A stretch of DNA of 64,000 nt from UKL13-2 sp038321965. GTDB taxonomy: Bacteria > Pseudomonadota > Gammaproteobacteria > Burkholderiales > Usitatibacteraceae. Both the position numbers and the translations under genes were made by a program. How positions within the stretch are numbered: the first letter of the stretch is position 1; each line of letters starts with the position of its first letter. Positions 25,335 to 33,447 of the stretch are shown here, one piece after another. The notes below the pieces were generated by a model. That model made no database searches and was not told the origin of the DNA. It worked only from the letters and a program-made list of their open reading frames with translations. The DNA lies in the NCBI GenBank assembly GCA_038321965.1, contig JBBQFL010000023.1:1-64000 (forward strand), given 5' to 3'.

Positions 25335-26111
25335 TCAACCGGCGTAGCCAAACAACCTCAGCATGCGTTGAGAGACGGCAGCGGGAAGTACGGCCAAGAA
25401 CCAGGTCCCAAGATTTATCGGGAAGGGAAAGCTGATTCGCGCCTTGTCTGCCGCAAGTCCGCGTTTGATCGCGTGCGCAGCCTTTGCCGAACTCCAGAGA
25501 AATGGTTTTGGGCCGGGCATATCGTCGCACATGGCCGATTCGACATAGCCGGGCATGACGACATTGACCTTGATGCCTTCCGGGGCCAGCCAACTGCGCA
25601 ATCCTTCCCCATATGCTTTCAGTGCCGCTTTGCTGGCACAGTAGGCGGGCGTCATCGGCAGCCCGTGGTAGGCGGCGAGCGAACTGATGAGCGCAATCTG
25701 GCCATACCCCCTTGTGCGCATAGCGGGCAATACCCCATTGACCGTAGCCAGTGCCGCACGGATGTTGATTTCCAATAGCGCCTCGATATCCTGCCAACTC
25801 TCACCGGTATTTTCGGGGCCGCCGTGAATATTGATGCCGGCATTGACGATGACGAGATCGGGAAGGTTGTGTTTGCATATATCCTCCAGCCACTCAGCCA
25901 GTCTGGCGCGTTCGCGTAAATCGAACGCAGCGGTTTTGACTTCTGCGCCCAGGGACTGGCATTTTTGTGTGATGGCGCTGAGTTGATCCAGTTTCCGTCC
26001 CTGTAACAGCAGCGTGGTCCCCTGTGCCGCATAAGCCGCGGCAAGCGCAGCGCCAATCGAGCCCGTCGCGCCGGTAATCAAAACCGTGAAGCTTGCGGGT
26101 CCCGCTCTCAA
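25335..26111 (-). CDS. WcbP-like SDR oxidoreductase of the capsule locus
   Basis: Classical SDR of 258 residues: TGATGSIG (about 14-21), NAGINIHGGP (about 90-99), ISSLAAYHG (about 142-150) and YCASK (about 157-161), with a C-terminal hydrophobic segment (about 233-248) that may bind the membrane. Starts with a TTG whose bases overlap the upstream stop (TTGA) and has GAGGAG about six bases before it, which supports the unusual start. Role in capsule formation unknown; modification of a lipid or sugar precursor is possible. Confidence 0.8.
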   Translation of the reverse strand: MRAGPASFTVLITGATGSIGAALAAAYAAQGTTLLLQGRKLDQLSAITQKCQSLGAEVKTAAFDLRERARLAEWLEDICKHNLPDLVIVNAGINIHGGPENTGESWQDIEALLEINIRAALATVNGVLPAMRTRGYGQIALISSLAAYHGLPMTPAYCASKAALKAYGEGLRSWLAPEGIKVNVVMPGYVESAMCDDMPGPKPFLWSSAKAAHAIKRGLAADKARISFPFPINLGTWFLAVLPAAVSQRMLRLFGYAG

Positions 26112-27328
26112 GCCAGCTCCTCGATAGGCGATCTTGCGGAAATCAAAAGTCTTGTCGAACCGCTTGCGGCCATATCCATGCTGTCCTTCGTATAGTAGCC
26201 ACCGTTGACCTGGGTCGTGTGCATCACCATTTTGCGAAAAGAAAGCGCCAACGTCGGGTCCGGAATTTCCGCTTTCGTCCAGAAATCATCAAGCGTGCCC
26301 TGAAAGGTGAGGCCGACAATATTGTAAATGGGATCGGCCAGGGTCTTGATTGGTCGACCGGCTTCCAGCGCAGCCGTGCCCACGGTACTGTTCACCAGCA
26401 CAATGCCTTTGGCGCTTGCGAGCAACGGGTTGGCGTCACCAGTCTCAATGAAGTGGACGCGGTCATGCAGCCCCAACTCTTGCGTCAGCCGCTGGATCAG
26501 CTGTGTATAGTCGACGAAGCCGGTATCCAGCGGGTGGTTCTTGATGAGTAATTGCGCTTCGCCCGGCGCGGCATGCACAAAGGACTTCATCACCAGCTCG
26601 ATGACCTCGGCCATGCCGGAGAAGGCAGAAAAATCGCGGATTTGTGCGTCGCTATCCAGTTGCAGCGGCAACAGGAAAAACGGTCTACCGGACGTCAACA
26701 ATTGATCGCAGATCAGTTTGTCGTGGCGTTCATAAAACGGCAAACGCGAGAATCGTTTGGCCAAGCCTGCGTATTCGACGAAAGCATTGTAGGGACGGTG
26801 GGTTCGGTAGCCGCTGTAGGCCGCAAAATTACAAATGTTGGCCAAGTGGTACGCGATATCGCGTGCGGCACGGACTGCGAGCGGTGTGCGCACAGGCTGG
26901 AATACTGGATCCAGTGTCACGGCACAGTGGCGTAGATACCATTGCGGGTCCCGCGGAAGTGAGGAGTAACGATTGACCCCACCTTGCTCCAGGGTGACCC
27001 AGTGTGGCCGAAAATACCCTTCTTCATAAACGTGCACGGTAATGCCCGACTGCCTGGCCCAGGCAATTGCGCCAATATGAATCGGTCGGCGATCCCCAAA
27101 TATGACCATATCCGTAAACGCGTGTACCGCGAATTTGTCGGCCAACCATGCCGACAATGAGGCCAAGGGCGCACGAAAACTCCATGCCGGTCTTGGAAAC
27201 CAATAAGCGGCATCTCCGCAGTTGAAGTTGACCTTATGAACCTCATGGCCAAGAGCGGTCAGCCGGTCAGCAAGAAACGCGAAAAATGGACTGCTGACAC
27301 CCTGCAGGAAAAGGAATCGTTTCGACAT
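26108..27328 (-). CDS. kpsS: Capsule beta-Kdo transferase, KpsS/LipB/WcbO type
   Basis: Adds the first Kdo of the poly-Kdo linker that joins capsule to a lysophospholipid anchor in ABC-dependent capsules. 406 residues of the Capsule_synth family: FLFLQGVSSPFFAFLADRL (about 5-23), YEEGYFRPHWVTLE (about 100-113), GRPFFLLPLQLDSD, LLIKNHPLD (about 259-267) and the CMP-Kdo-site-like VLVNSTVGTAALEAGRP (about 310-326). Cytosolic, membrane-associated. First gene of the leftward trio; divergent from manC. The partner KpsC is not in the window. Confidence 0.85.
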   Translation of the reverse strand: MSKRFLFLQGVSSPFFAFLADRLTALGHEVHKVNFNCGDAAYWFPRPAWSFRAPLASLSAWLADKFAVHAFTDMVIFGDRRPIHIGAIAWARQSGITVHVYEEGYFRPHWVTLEQGGVNRYSSLPRDPQWYLRHCAVTLDPVFQPVRTPLAVRAARDIAYHLANICNFAAYSGYRTHRPYNAFVEYAGLAKRFSRLPFYERHDKLICDQLLTSGRPFFLLPLQLDSDAQIRDFSAFSGMAEVIELVMKSFVHAAPGEAQLLIKNHPLDTGFVDYTQLIQRLTQELGLHDRVHFIETGDANPLLASAKGIVLVNSTVGTAALEAGRPIKTLADPIYNIVGLTFQGTLDDFWTKAEIPDPTLALSFRKMVMHTTQVNGGYYTKDSMDMAASGSTRLLISARSPIEELA

Positions 27329-27739
27329 TCAAATATTGGAATTAGGATTTTCGCGCGCGATTGGAATATTGCCTGCTGCAAAGTCTCGGCATTGCCCTAA
27401 ATCAGCCGCAGTCCAATTGGCGGACAACTTGCGGTACTTTTGCAGTGCGCTTTACACTACCACTGTGGCAAGTTTTCTTTGAGACGCCATGCGCAACTTT
27501 CAATGATTACCTAGCCCCTGCTGGATTTTATCTTCATTGGCGGGCATTGACGAGCGGGTTGATGCTGGCGGCAAGAATGCCCTGAATGGATGCGGGTCAA
27601 CCGACCGTCACGCAGTGATGGAAATGAAATCACCTGGCCTGATGAGTTAAAATTATGGGCTATTAAGAAATTCTTCCTACAACTGCGCATCTGAGAAACA
27701 AGCACTGGCGCGGCACTTGTCGGAAATTCCAAGAAAACG
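27329..27739. other. Divergent promoter region of the capsule locus
   Basis: 411 bp between the leftward kpsS-type gene and rightward manC. No credible gene. AT content rises near 27640-27730 ahead of manC. I see no JUMPstart/ops (GGCGGTAG) element; GGCGGCAAG at about 27570 is only a partial likeness. Confidence 0.45.
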
Positions 27740-29155
27740 ATGAAACTTATACCAACGATTCTCTGTGGTGGTTCCGGCTCACGCCTCTGGCCGGTGTCAC
27801 GCGAGCAGCACCCCAAGCCGTTTATCAGGTTGCACGATAACCAAAGCCTTTTGCAAAAAGCGTTTATTCGTGGCGCAGCGCTGGCAAATGTCGCTGAAAT
27901 CATGACCGTCACTAATCGCGAATTGTTCTTTAAAACGCAAGACGAATACCGCGCGGTCAATACTCCCATGTTGCCGCTCTCCTACATACTCGAACCATTC
28001 GGCAGAAACACGGCACCAGCAGTAGCCGCTGCCGCGAGTCAGGTCGCCGCAGTCCACGGCTTCGACGCTATTCTGCTGGTTCTTGCCGCCGACCATTTGA
28101 TTATGGACCAGGCGGAATTCGCAAAGGCTGTCAATCAGGCAACTGTGCTTGCAGCCGCAGGCAGGATCGTGGCATTTGGCATTCAGCCAACCGCGCCTGA
28201 GACAGGATATGGCTACATTGAAGCGGACGGCAATGAGGTCGTGAAATTTGTCGAAAAACCTTCGTTAGAGGTTGCCCAAGGGTATTTCTCATCGGGCCGA
28301 TTTCTGTGGAATTCCGGAATGTTCTGTTTTGCGGCCGGAACGATGCTGGCTGAAATGGAGAAACATTGCCCCGAGGTTCTTGCCTCGGTGAAACGCTGTC
28401 TTGCGAGTTCTACTGATGCCAAGGGTGATGGATTCGTCCAGCTCGAATTGAATGCCAGCGATTTCGCTGACGCACCGGATATATCGATCGACTACGCCGT
28501 GATGGAAAAGACCGACAAAGCCGCCGTCGTCCCCTGCAGCATTGGATGGAGCGACATCGGATCGTGGGACGCCATTGGTGACCTGTCGGCGCCAGACGAA
28601 CAGGGCAATCGCGTTGAAGGTCAGGCGCTGCTTCACGATGTTGAAAATTGCTACATCCAAAGCAAGGAGCGCATGGTTGGCGCAGTAGGCGTCAAGAATC
28701 TTGTCATTATCGATACACCGGATGCGCTGTTAATTGCGGATCGGTCCCGGGCTCAAGACGTGAAGCATGTTTACGCAAAACTTAAAGCGCAGGGACATGA
28801 AACCCACAAACTGCACCGCACGGTGCATCGCCCATGGGGAACCTACACTGTTCTTGAAGAAGGCAGCCGTTTCAAAATCAAGCGGATTGAGGTGAAACCT
28901 GGCGCTTCGCTTTCACTGCAAATGCATCATCACCGCAGCGAACACTGGATTGTCGTCAGCGGCATGGCGAAAGTCGTCAATGGCGAACTCGATTTGTTGA
29001 TCGCGACCAATGAATCCACTTATATCCCCGCTGGACATAAGCACCGACTCGAAAACCCCGGTGTCGTGAACCTGGTCATGATCGAAGTCCAGAGCGGTGA
29101 ATATCTAGGTGAAGATGACATCGTGCGTTTTGAGGATGTTTATGGTCGTGTTTAG
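27740..29155 (+). CDS. manC: Mannose-1-phosphate guanylyltransferase / mannose-6-phosphate isomerase
   Basis: Makes GDP-mannose, the precursor for the gmd/rmd branch encoded downstream. 471 residues. Nucleotidyltransferase domain (about 1-290) with LCGGSGSRLWPVSRE (about 8-22) and FVEKPS (about 170-175), then a short linker domain, then the cupin isomerase domain (about 355-470) with RPWGTYTVLE, QMHHHRSEHW (metal ligands) and IPAGHKHRLEN. Full length. First gene of the rightward export set, whose next gene is the KpsE-type protein. Confidence 0.93.
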   Translation: MKLIPTILCGGSGSRLWPVSREQHPKPFIRLHDNQSLLQKAFIRGAALANVAEIMTVTNRELFFKTQDEYRAVNTPMLPLSYILEPFGRNTAPAVAAAASQVAAVHGFDAILLVLAADHLIMDQAEFAKAVNQATVLAAAGRIVAFGIQPTAPETGYGYIEADGNEVVKFVEKPSLEVAQGYFSSGRFLWNSGMFCFAAGTMLAEMEKHCPEVLASVKRCLASSTDAKGDGFVQLELNASDFADAPDISIDYAVMEKTDKAAVVPCSIGWSDIGSWDAIGDLSAPDEQGNRVEGQALLHDVENCYIQSKERMVGAVGVKNLVIIDTPDALLIADRSRAQDVKHVYAKLKAQGHETHKLHRTVHRPWGTYTVLEEGSRFKIKRIEVKPGASLSLQMHHHRSEHWIVVSGMAKVVNGELDLLIATNESTYIPAGHKHRLENPGVVNLVMIEVQSGEYLGEDDIVRFEDVYGRV

Positions 29156-29249
29156 ATTGAGCTTCAAAGGACTGGCGTTTTGCTGGAACTCGCAGCCACT
29201 ACCTGCATTGCAAAATAAATGCGCAACTGCTTAGAGATAGGACAACAAC

Positions 29250-30377
29250 TTGCAGACCATTGACGCAGGAGCCAAACCCGGCTTTGCCCGCCGCATGCGC
29301 ACCAATTTGATTTTGTGGTGCACGGTCATTATTCCGACCGCACTTGCTGTACTGTATTACGGCGTCATCGCTTCGGATGTATACATTTCCGAATCAAGAT
29401 TCGTCGTACGCAGTCCGCAGCGCCAGGCACAGACTGGGCTTAGTACGTTGCTGCAGGGAAGCGGTTTTTCGCGATCGCAGGACGATACGTACTCCGTGCA
29501 CGACTTCATCCTGTCCCGGGATGCACTGAAAGTGCTGGACGATCAACTTGCGGTGCGAAAGGCATATTCGAGCAATACGATTGATTTCATCGACCGCTTT
29601 CCGGGGCTTGACTGGGACGACAGCTTCGAAGCATTCCATCGCTATTATCGTAACCATGTCACCATCGACTACGACACAGTCTCGTCGATAACCATACTAA
29701 GGGTACGCGCGTTTACGTCAGCCGACGCAAAGAATGTCAACGACCTATTGCTGAAGATGGGTGAAGGTTTGGTGAACAACCTCAACAATCGCAGCCGACA
29801 GGATCTGATCAAAACTGCAGAGCTGGAAGTTTCAGTTGGCGAAGAAAAGGTAAAGAGCGCCGCGGTTGCACTTGCTGGCTTCCGCAACAACCAATCTGTC
29901 TTCGACCCCGACCGTCAGTCGACATTGCAATTGCAAGGTGTTTCTAAATTGCAGGAAGAGTTGGTCGCGACCGAAACACAGTTAACGGAAATCAAACGGG
30001 TCTCGCCGAACAATCCGCTGGTTGCCTCTTTGAGAAACCGGGTCGAAACGCTACGCAAAGCAATCTCCGCCGAGACCTCAAAGGTTGCGGGGGCGGGTGG
30101 CTCACTCACGTCGAAATCCGGCGCGTTTGAGCGCTTGTCATTGGAAAAAGTATTTGCCGAAAAGCAACTTGCCGCGTCGATGGCAGCACTGGAGTCCGCG
30201 AGGAGCGAAGCACTGCGCAAGCAGCTTTATCTTGAACGCCTCGTTCAGCCCAATCTGCCGGACAAAGCCGTTGAACCACGTCGAATCCGTTCGATATTCA
30301 TGGTGGTGGTTCTGTGTCTGGTGGCCTGGGGTGTCATCAGCCTGCTTGTTGCCAGCATCAAAGAGCACACGGATTAA
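29250..30377 (+). CDS. Capsule export inner-membrane protein, KpsE/CtrB/WcbD type
   Basis: Polysaccharide co-polymerase-like protein that links the KpsMT transporter to the outer-membrane exporter. 375 residues: helix about 18-40 (LILWCTVIIPTALAVLYYG), the family box SESRFVVRSPQ (about 50-60), a long periplasmic coiled-coil (about 170-335), and a C-terminal helix about 349-368. Starts at TTG 29250 with AGGA about seven bases upstream; the first in-frame ATG (29295) lacks a ribosome site and would cut close to helix 1. Confidence 0.85.
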   Translation: MQTIDAGAKPGFARRMRTNLILWCTVIIPTALAVLYYGVIASDVYISESRFVVRSPQRQAQTGLSTLLQGSGFSRSQDDTYSVHDFILSRDALKVLDDQLAVRKAYSSNTIDFIDRFPGLDWDDSFEAFHRYYRNHVTIDYDTVSSITILRVRAFTSADAKNVNDLLLKMGEGLVNNLNNRSRQDLIKTAELEVSVGEEKVKSAAVALAGFRNNQSVFDPDRQSTLQLQGVSKLQEELVATETQLTEIKRVSPNNPLVASLRNRVETLRKAISAETSKVAGAGGSLTSKSGAFERLSLEKVFAEKQLAASMAALESARSEALRKQLYLERLVQPNLPDKAVEPRRIRSIFMVVVLCLVAWGVISLLVASIKEHTD

Positions 30378-30386
30378 GTATTTCTG

Positions 30387-31178
30387 ATGGTTGCTCGCGC
30401 CTCACTATTGCAGTCACTGTCGATACAGTTTCGTACGCTGTATGCGTTGATGATGCGCGAAGTCATTACGCGATTCGGTCGTGACAACCTCGGTGCTCTG
30501 TGGCTAGTCGCGGAACCCATGATTTTTACGCTTGGTATTGCGACTCTGTGGACCGCGAGCGGGGCGAGTCACGGTTCAAGCATGCCTATCATCGCGTTCG
30601 CAGTTACGGGCTATTCGTCGGTGTTGCTGTGGCGTAATTGCGCAAACCGCTCACTGATGGCAATCGAGTCGAACTTGCCACTGCTGTTTCACCGCAACGT
30701 AAAGGTAATTGATGTATTTTTGACGCGCATCGTACTCGAGGTGGCCGGCGCGACTGCATCCTTCGCTATTTTGGCTACATTCTTTACGGCGTTGGAATGG
30801 ATGTCAGCACCCCTTGACATGCTGCTGGTGGTATTCGGCTGGTTCATGTTGATTTGGTTTGGAACTGCGTTAGCCTTGCTGATTGGTGCGGCAACCGCGT
30901 ACAGCCATATCGTGGAGAAATTGTGGGGGCCAACTGCGTATCTGTTATTCCCCCTTTCGGGTGCGGCATTCATGGTGGACTGGCTGCCGCCTGCCGCGCA
31001 GAAAGTCGTGCTGGTATTGCCAATGGTCCATGGCGTCGAGATATTGCGCGCCGGCTATTTTGGCAATGCGGTGAGATCGCACTACGACGTCGCGTACATG
31101 GCAGTTTGTTGTCTGATTATGACCTTGGCGGGCCTCTACCTGGTGCGCGACGCCGGCGAACGAGTAGAAGCCAGATGA
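30387..31178 (+). CDS. kpsM: Polysaccharide ABC exporter permease (KpsM/Wzm)
   Basis: ABC-2 type permease of 263 residues with six membrane helices. The N-terminal amphipathic LYALMMREVITRFGRDNLGA (about 19-38) is typical of capsule/O-antigen exporters. Moves the lipid-linked polymer across the inner membrane with KpsT. Its stop overlaps the KpsT start (ATGA). Confidence 0.92.
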   Translation: MVARASLLQSLSIQFRTLYALMMREVITRFGRDNLGALWLVAEPMIFTLGIATLWTASGASHGSSMPIIAFAVTGYSSVLLWRNCANRSLMAIESNLPLLFHRNVKVIDVFLTRIVLEVAGATASFAILATFFTALEWMSAPLDMLLVVFGWFMLIWFGTALALLIGAATAYSHIVEKLWGPTAYLLFPLSGAAFMVDWLPPAAQKVVLVLPMVHGVEILRAGYFGNAVRSHYDVAYMAVCCLIMTLAGLYLVRDAGERVEAR

Positions 31179-31843
31179 TCTCAGTCGAAAACGTCAGCAA
31201 AACGTATGGAACTCGATTTGGACAACGCACGATACTTGATGACGTGAGCTTCCGCCTGGAGCGCGGCAGTAACATCGGCATTTTGGGTCAAAATGGCGCG
31301 GGAAAATCCACACTCATTCGGCTCATTAGTGGCGCTGAAAAACCCACCAGTGGTCACATACGGCGGGAAATGAGCGTCTCTTGGCCGCTCGCCTTTGGCG
31401 GTGCATTTCAGCCACACCTAACCGGGCTCGATAATCTCAAATTTGTTTGTCGTATCTATGGCGTTGACTACAAACCACTGATTGAATTTGTCGAGGATTT
31501 CACGGAACTCGGCATCTATTTTCGTGAGCCTGTATCGCACTATTCTAATGGCATGATGACGAGGCTAGCGTTCGCGCTGTCTATGGCAATCGAATTTGAC
31601 TGCTTCCTCATCGATGAGGCAATGGTTGTCGGCGATATGCGGTTTCACGAAAAATGCCACATCGAACTTTTTCAGAAACGTAAAGACCGGGCGTTTATTC
31701 TGGTTACCCACGACGCGAATGCCATCAAGCTCTATTGCGATCGCGCCAGTGTGTTACACAATGGAAAGCTATATCCGTTTGATAACGTCGACGACGCATA
31801 TGAGTTTTACAACAGTGTGTTTAAAATGGGACCCGCTGCGTAA
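31175..31843 (+). CDS. kpsT: Polysaccharide ABC exporter ATPase (KpsT/CtrD type)
   Basis: 222 residues: Walker A GQNGAGKST (about 39-47), signature-like HYSNGMMTRLAFALSMAI (about 121-138) and Walker B FDCFLIDEAMVVGD (about 141-154), then VTHD. It has no C-terminal carbohydrate-binding extension, so it is of the capsule KpsT kind and not the long Wzt kind that reads a terminal modification. The start is the ATG at 31175; longer in-frame sequence belongs to the permease gene in another frame. Confidence 0.92.
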   Translation: MISVENVSKTYGTRFGQRTILDDVSFRLERGSNIGILGQNGAGKSTLIRLISGAEKPTSGHIRREMSVSWPLAFGGAFQPHLTGLDNLKFVCRIYGVDYKPLIEFVEDFTELGIYFREPVSHYSNGMMTRLAFALSMAIEFDCFLIDEAMVVGDMRFHEKCHIELFQKRKDRAFILVTHDANAIKLYCDRASVLHNGKLYPFDNVDDAYEFYNSVFKMGPAA

Positions 31844-31898
31844 CTTCGCACACGCCCAATGCATCAGATGAAATTGAGCCTTTCAGTTACGAGATGAG

Positions 31899-33422
31899 AT
31901 GAGAATATTACTTGAACTTCGGCCGGCACTCGATGGGCATGCGGGCATTCCCCAGGAAACACGCTTGCTGTTCAGAGGGCTGCGGATGATTGATGGCCTG
32001 GATGTTGATGGCATGATCGTACATAGCGGACGCGTGCTTGCCAAGGCGCTGCCTGCTGACCCTGGATACTCAAAAAATCGTGAGAGTACCGACCGGGAGA
32101 TTTTCAAGCTGTCACGCACGATTATTTCACTGCAGGAAAGCCTGCACCCCAAGCTACTGCATCGGACCGGGATTGACATTGATCAGTTGATGGGCTCACT
32201 GAGCATGGTGTTCACACATTTATTCGGCTCCAGCCAGAAATTGACCACGTTTGACACAGCACATTTCCGCGATTTTATCTGGCGAAACTTCTTTGCAAAA
32301 ACCTTGCCTGAAAGCGACTTTGATCTCGTTACCAGTGCCAACTATCGGGTGTCGCGCCTGCCGTGGACGATGATGCATTTGTGTGGCCTGAATTCGCGAC
32401 AGTTCGGCTATCATTTTTATCCAAGGCTCAATACCAGCGACTTCAATATTTTCATTTCTCAGACGCCCTTCCCTGGGACGATTTCCAAGGGTACAAAACT
32501 GGTGGTCCGTTATCACGATGCGATTCCGGTGCTAATGCCGCATACGATCTCAGACAAGACATTTCATCAGGCGTCGCACTACTATGCCTTGAAGTGCAAC
32601 GTGAAAAGCGGAGCCTATTTTGCGTGTGTATCTGAAGCAACGCGCAGAGACCTGCTGTCCATTTTCCCTGAAGCCGCAGATCGTGCCGTGACCATTCATA
32701 ACATGGTGTCACATCACTATTTCCCGGAAGACTCGTCGCCGATACGTGTTCCGGAAATCGTACGAACGCGGATGCACTCCGGGGTTAAGGTGGCAGTACC
32801 GGGGAGCGAAGTATTCCCTTCAAATGGCAAAAAGATATTACCGCCACCAAAGGCCAAGGTCGGCACTGCCCCGTTTGAGTACCTGCTCATGGTATCGACG
32901 ATAGAGCCGCGAAAGAACCACCTCTCCCTGCTGTCAGCCTGGGAACAACTCAGGACCGAACAGTTTCCAAACTTGAAGCTCGTCATCGTTGGCATGCTTG
33001 GCTGGAGCTATGAGTCAATCGTGAAAAAATTCAAACCTTGGCAGGAACGCGGCGAGTTGTTTTTGCTGGAAGATGTGCCCTCGCCGGAGCTACGGCTGCT
33101 TTACCGGCATGCGAAGGCGACCATCTGTCCAAGTTTTGCGGAGGGTTTTGACTTCTCGGGTGTCGAAGCCATGCGCTGTGGCGGTGCGGTTGCTGCGTCG
33201 CGCATCCCGGTCCATGAGGAAGTCTATGGCAACGCGGCCGAGTTCTTTAGCCCTTACTCAATTGATGAGCTCGTTACGGCGATCAATAGTGTCATCGACA
33301 GCACAAACACTGAGCGGCGCAATGAACTGGTCGTAAATGGAGCTTCGGTTTCAGCACGCTATTTGCCGGAAAAAATACTGCCGCAATGGCAGGTATTTCT
33401 GCAGTCGAAGTTGGCGAGTTAG
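31899..33422 (+). CDS. GT4-type glycosyltransferase
   Basis: GT-B fold glycosyltransferase of 507 residues. The N-terminal acceptor half begins RILLELRPALDGHAGIPQET, and the C-terminal GT4 half (about 325-500) shows LLMVSTIEPRKNHLSLL (about 326-342), LVIVGMLGW, and the donor-site FAEGFDFSGVEAMRCGG (about 410-426). Acts on the cytosolic side of the membrane. Rightward, 55 bases after kpsT. The N-terminal half is long (about 320 residues) compared with ordinary GT4 enzymes. Donor and linkage unknown. Confidence 0.85.
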   Translation: MRILLELRPALDGHAGIPQETRLLFRGLRMIDGLDVDGMIVHSGRVLAKALPADPGYSKNRESTDREIFKLSRTIISLQESLHPKLLHRTGIDIDQLMGSLSMVFTHLFGSSQKLTTFDTAHFRDFIWRNFFAKTLPESDFDLVTSANYRVSRLPWTMMHLCGLNSRQFGYHFYPRLNTSDFNIFISQTPFPGTISKGTKLVVRYHDAIPVLMPHTISDKTFHQASHYYALKCNVKSGAYFACVSEATRRDLLSIFPEAADRAVTIHNMVSHHYFPEDSSPIRVPEIVRTRMHSGVKVAVPGSEVFPSNGKKILPPPKAKVGTAPFEYLLMVSTIEPRKNHLSLLSAWEQLRTEQFPNLKLVIVGMLGWSYESIVKKFKPWQERGELFLLEDVPSPELRLLYRHAKATICPSFAEGFDFSGVEAMRCGGAVAASRIPVHEEVYGNAAEFFSPYSIDELVTAINSVIDSTNTERRNELVVNGASVSARYLPEKILPQWQVFLQSKLAS

Positions 33423-33447
33423 ACGAGCTGGGTATGGCGAGCAGTCG

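Noticed and set aside
27329..27739. JUMPstart/ops element upstream of manC
   Set aside because: Only a partial likeness (GGCGGCAAG) was found; the defining GGCGGTAG octamer is absent.
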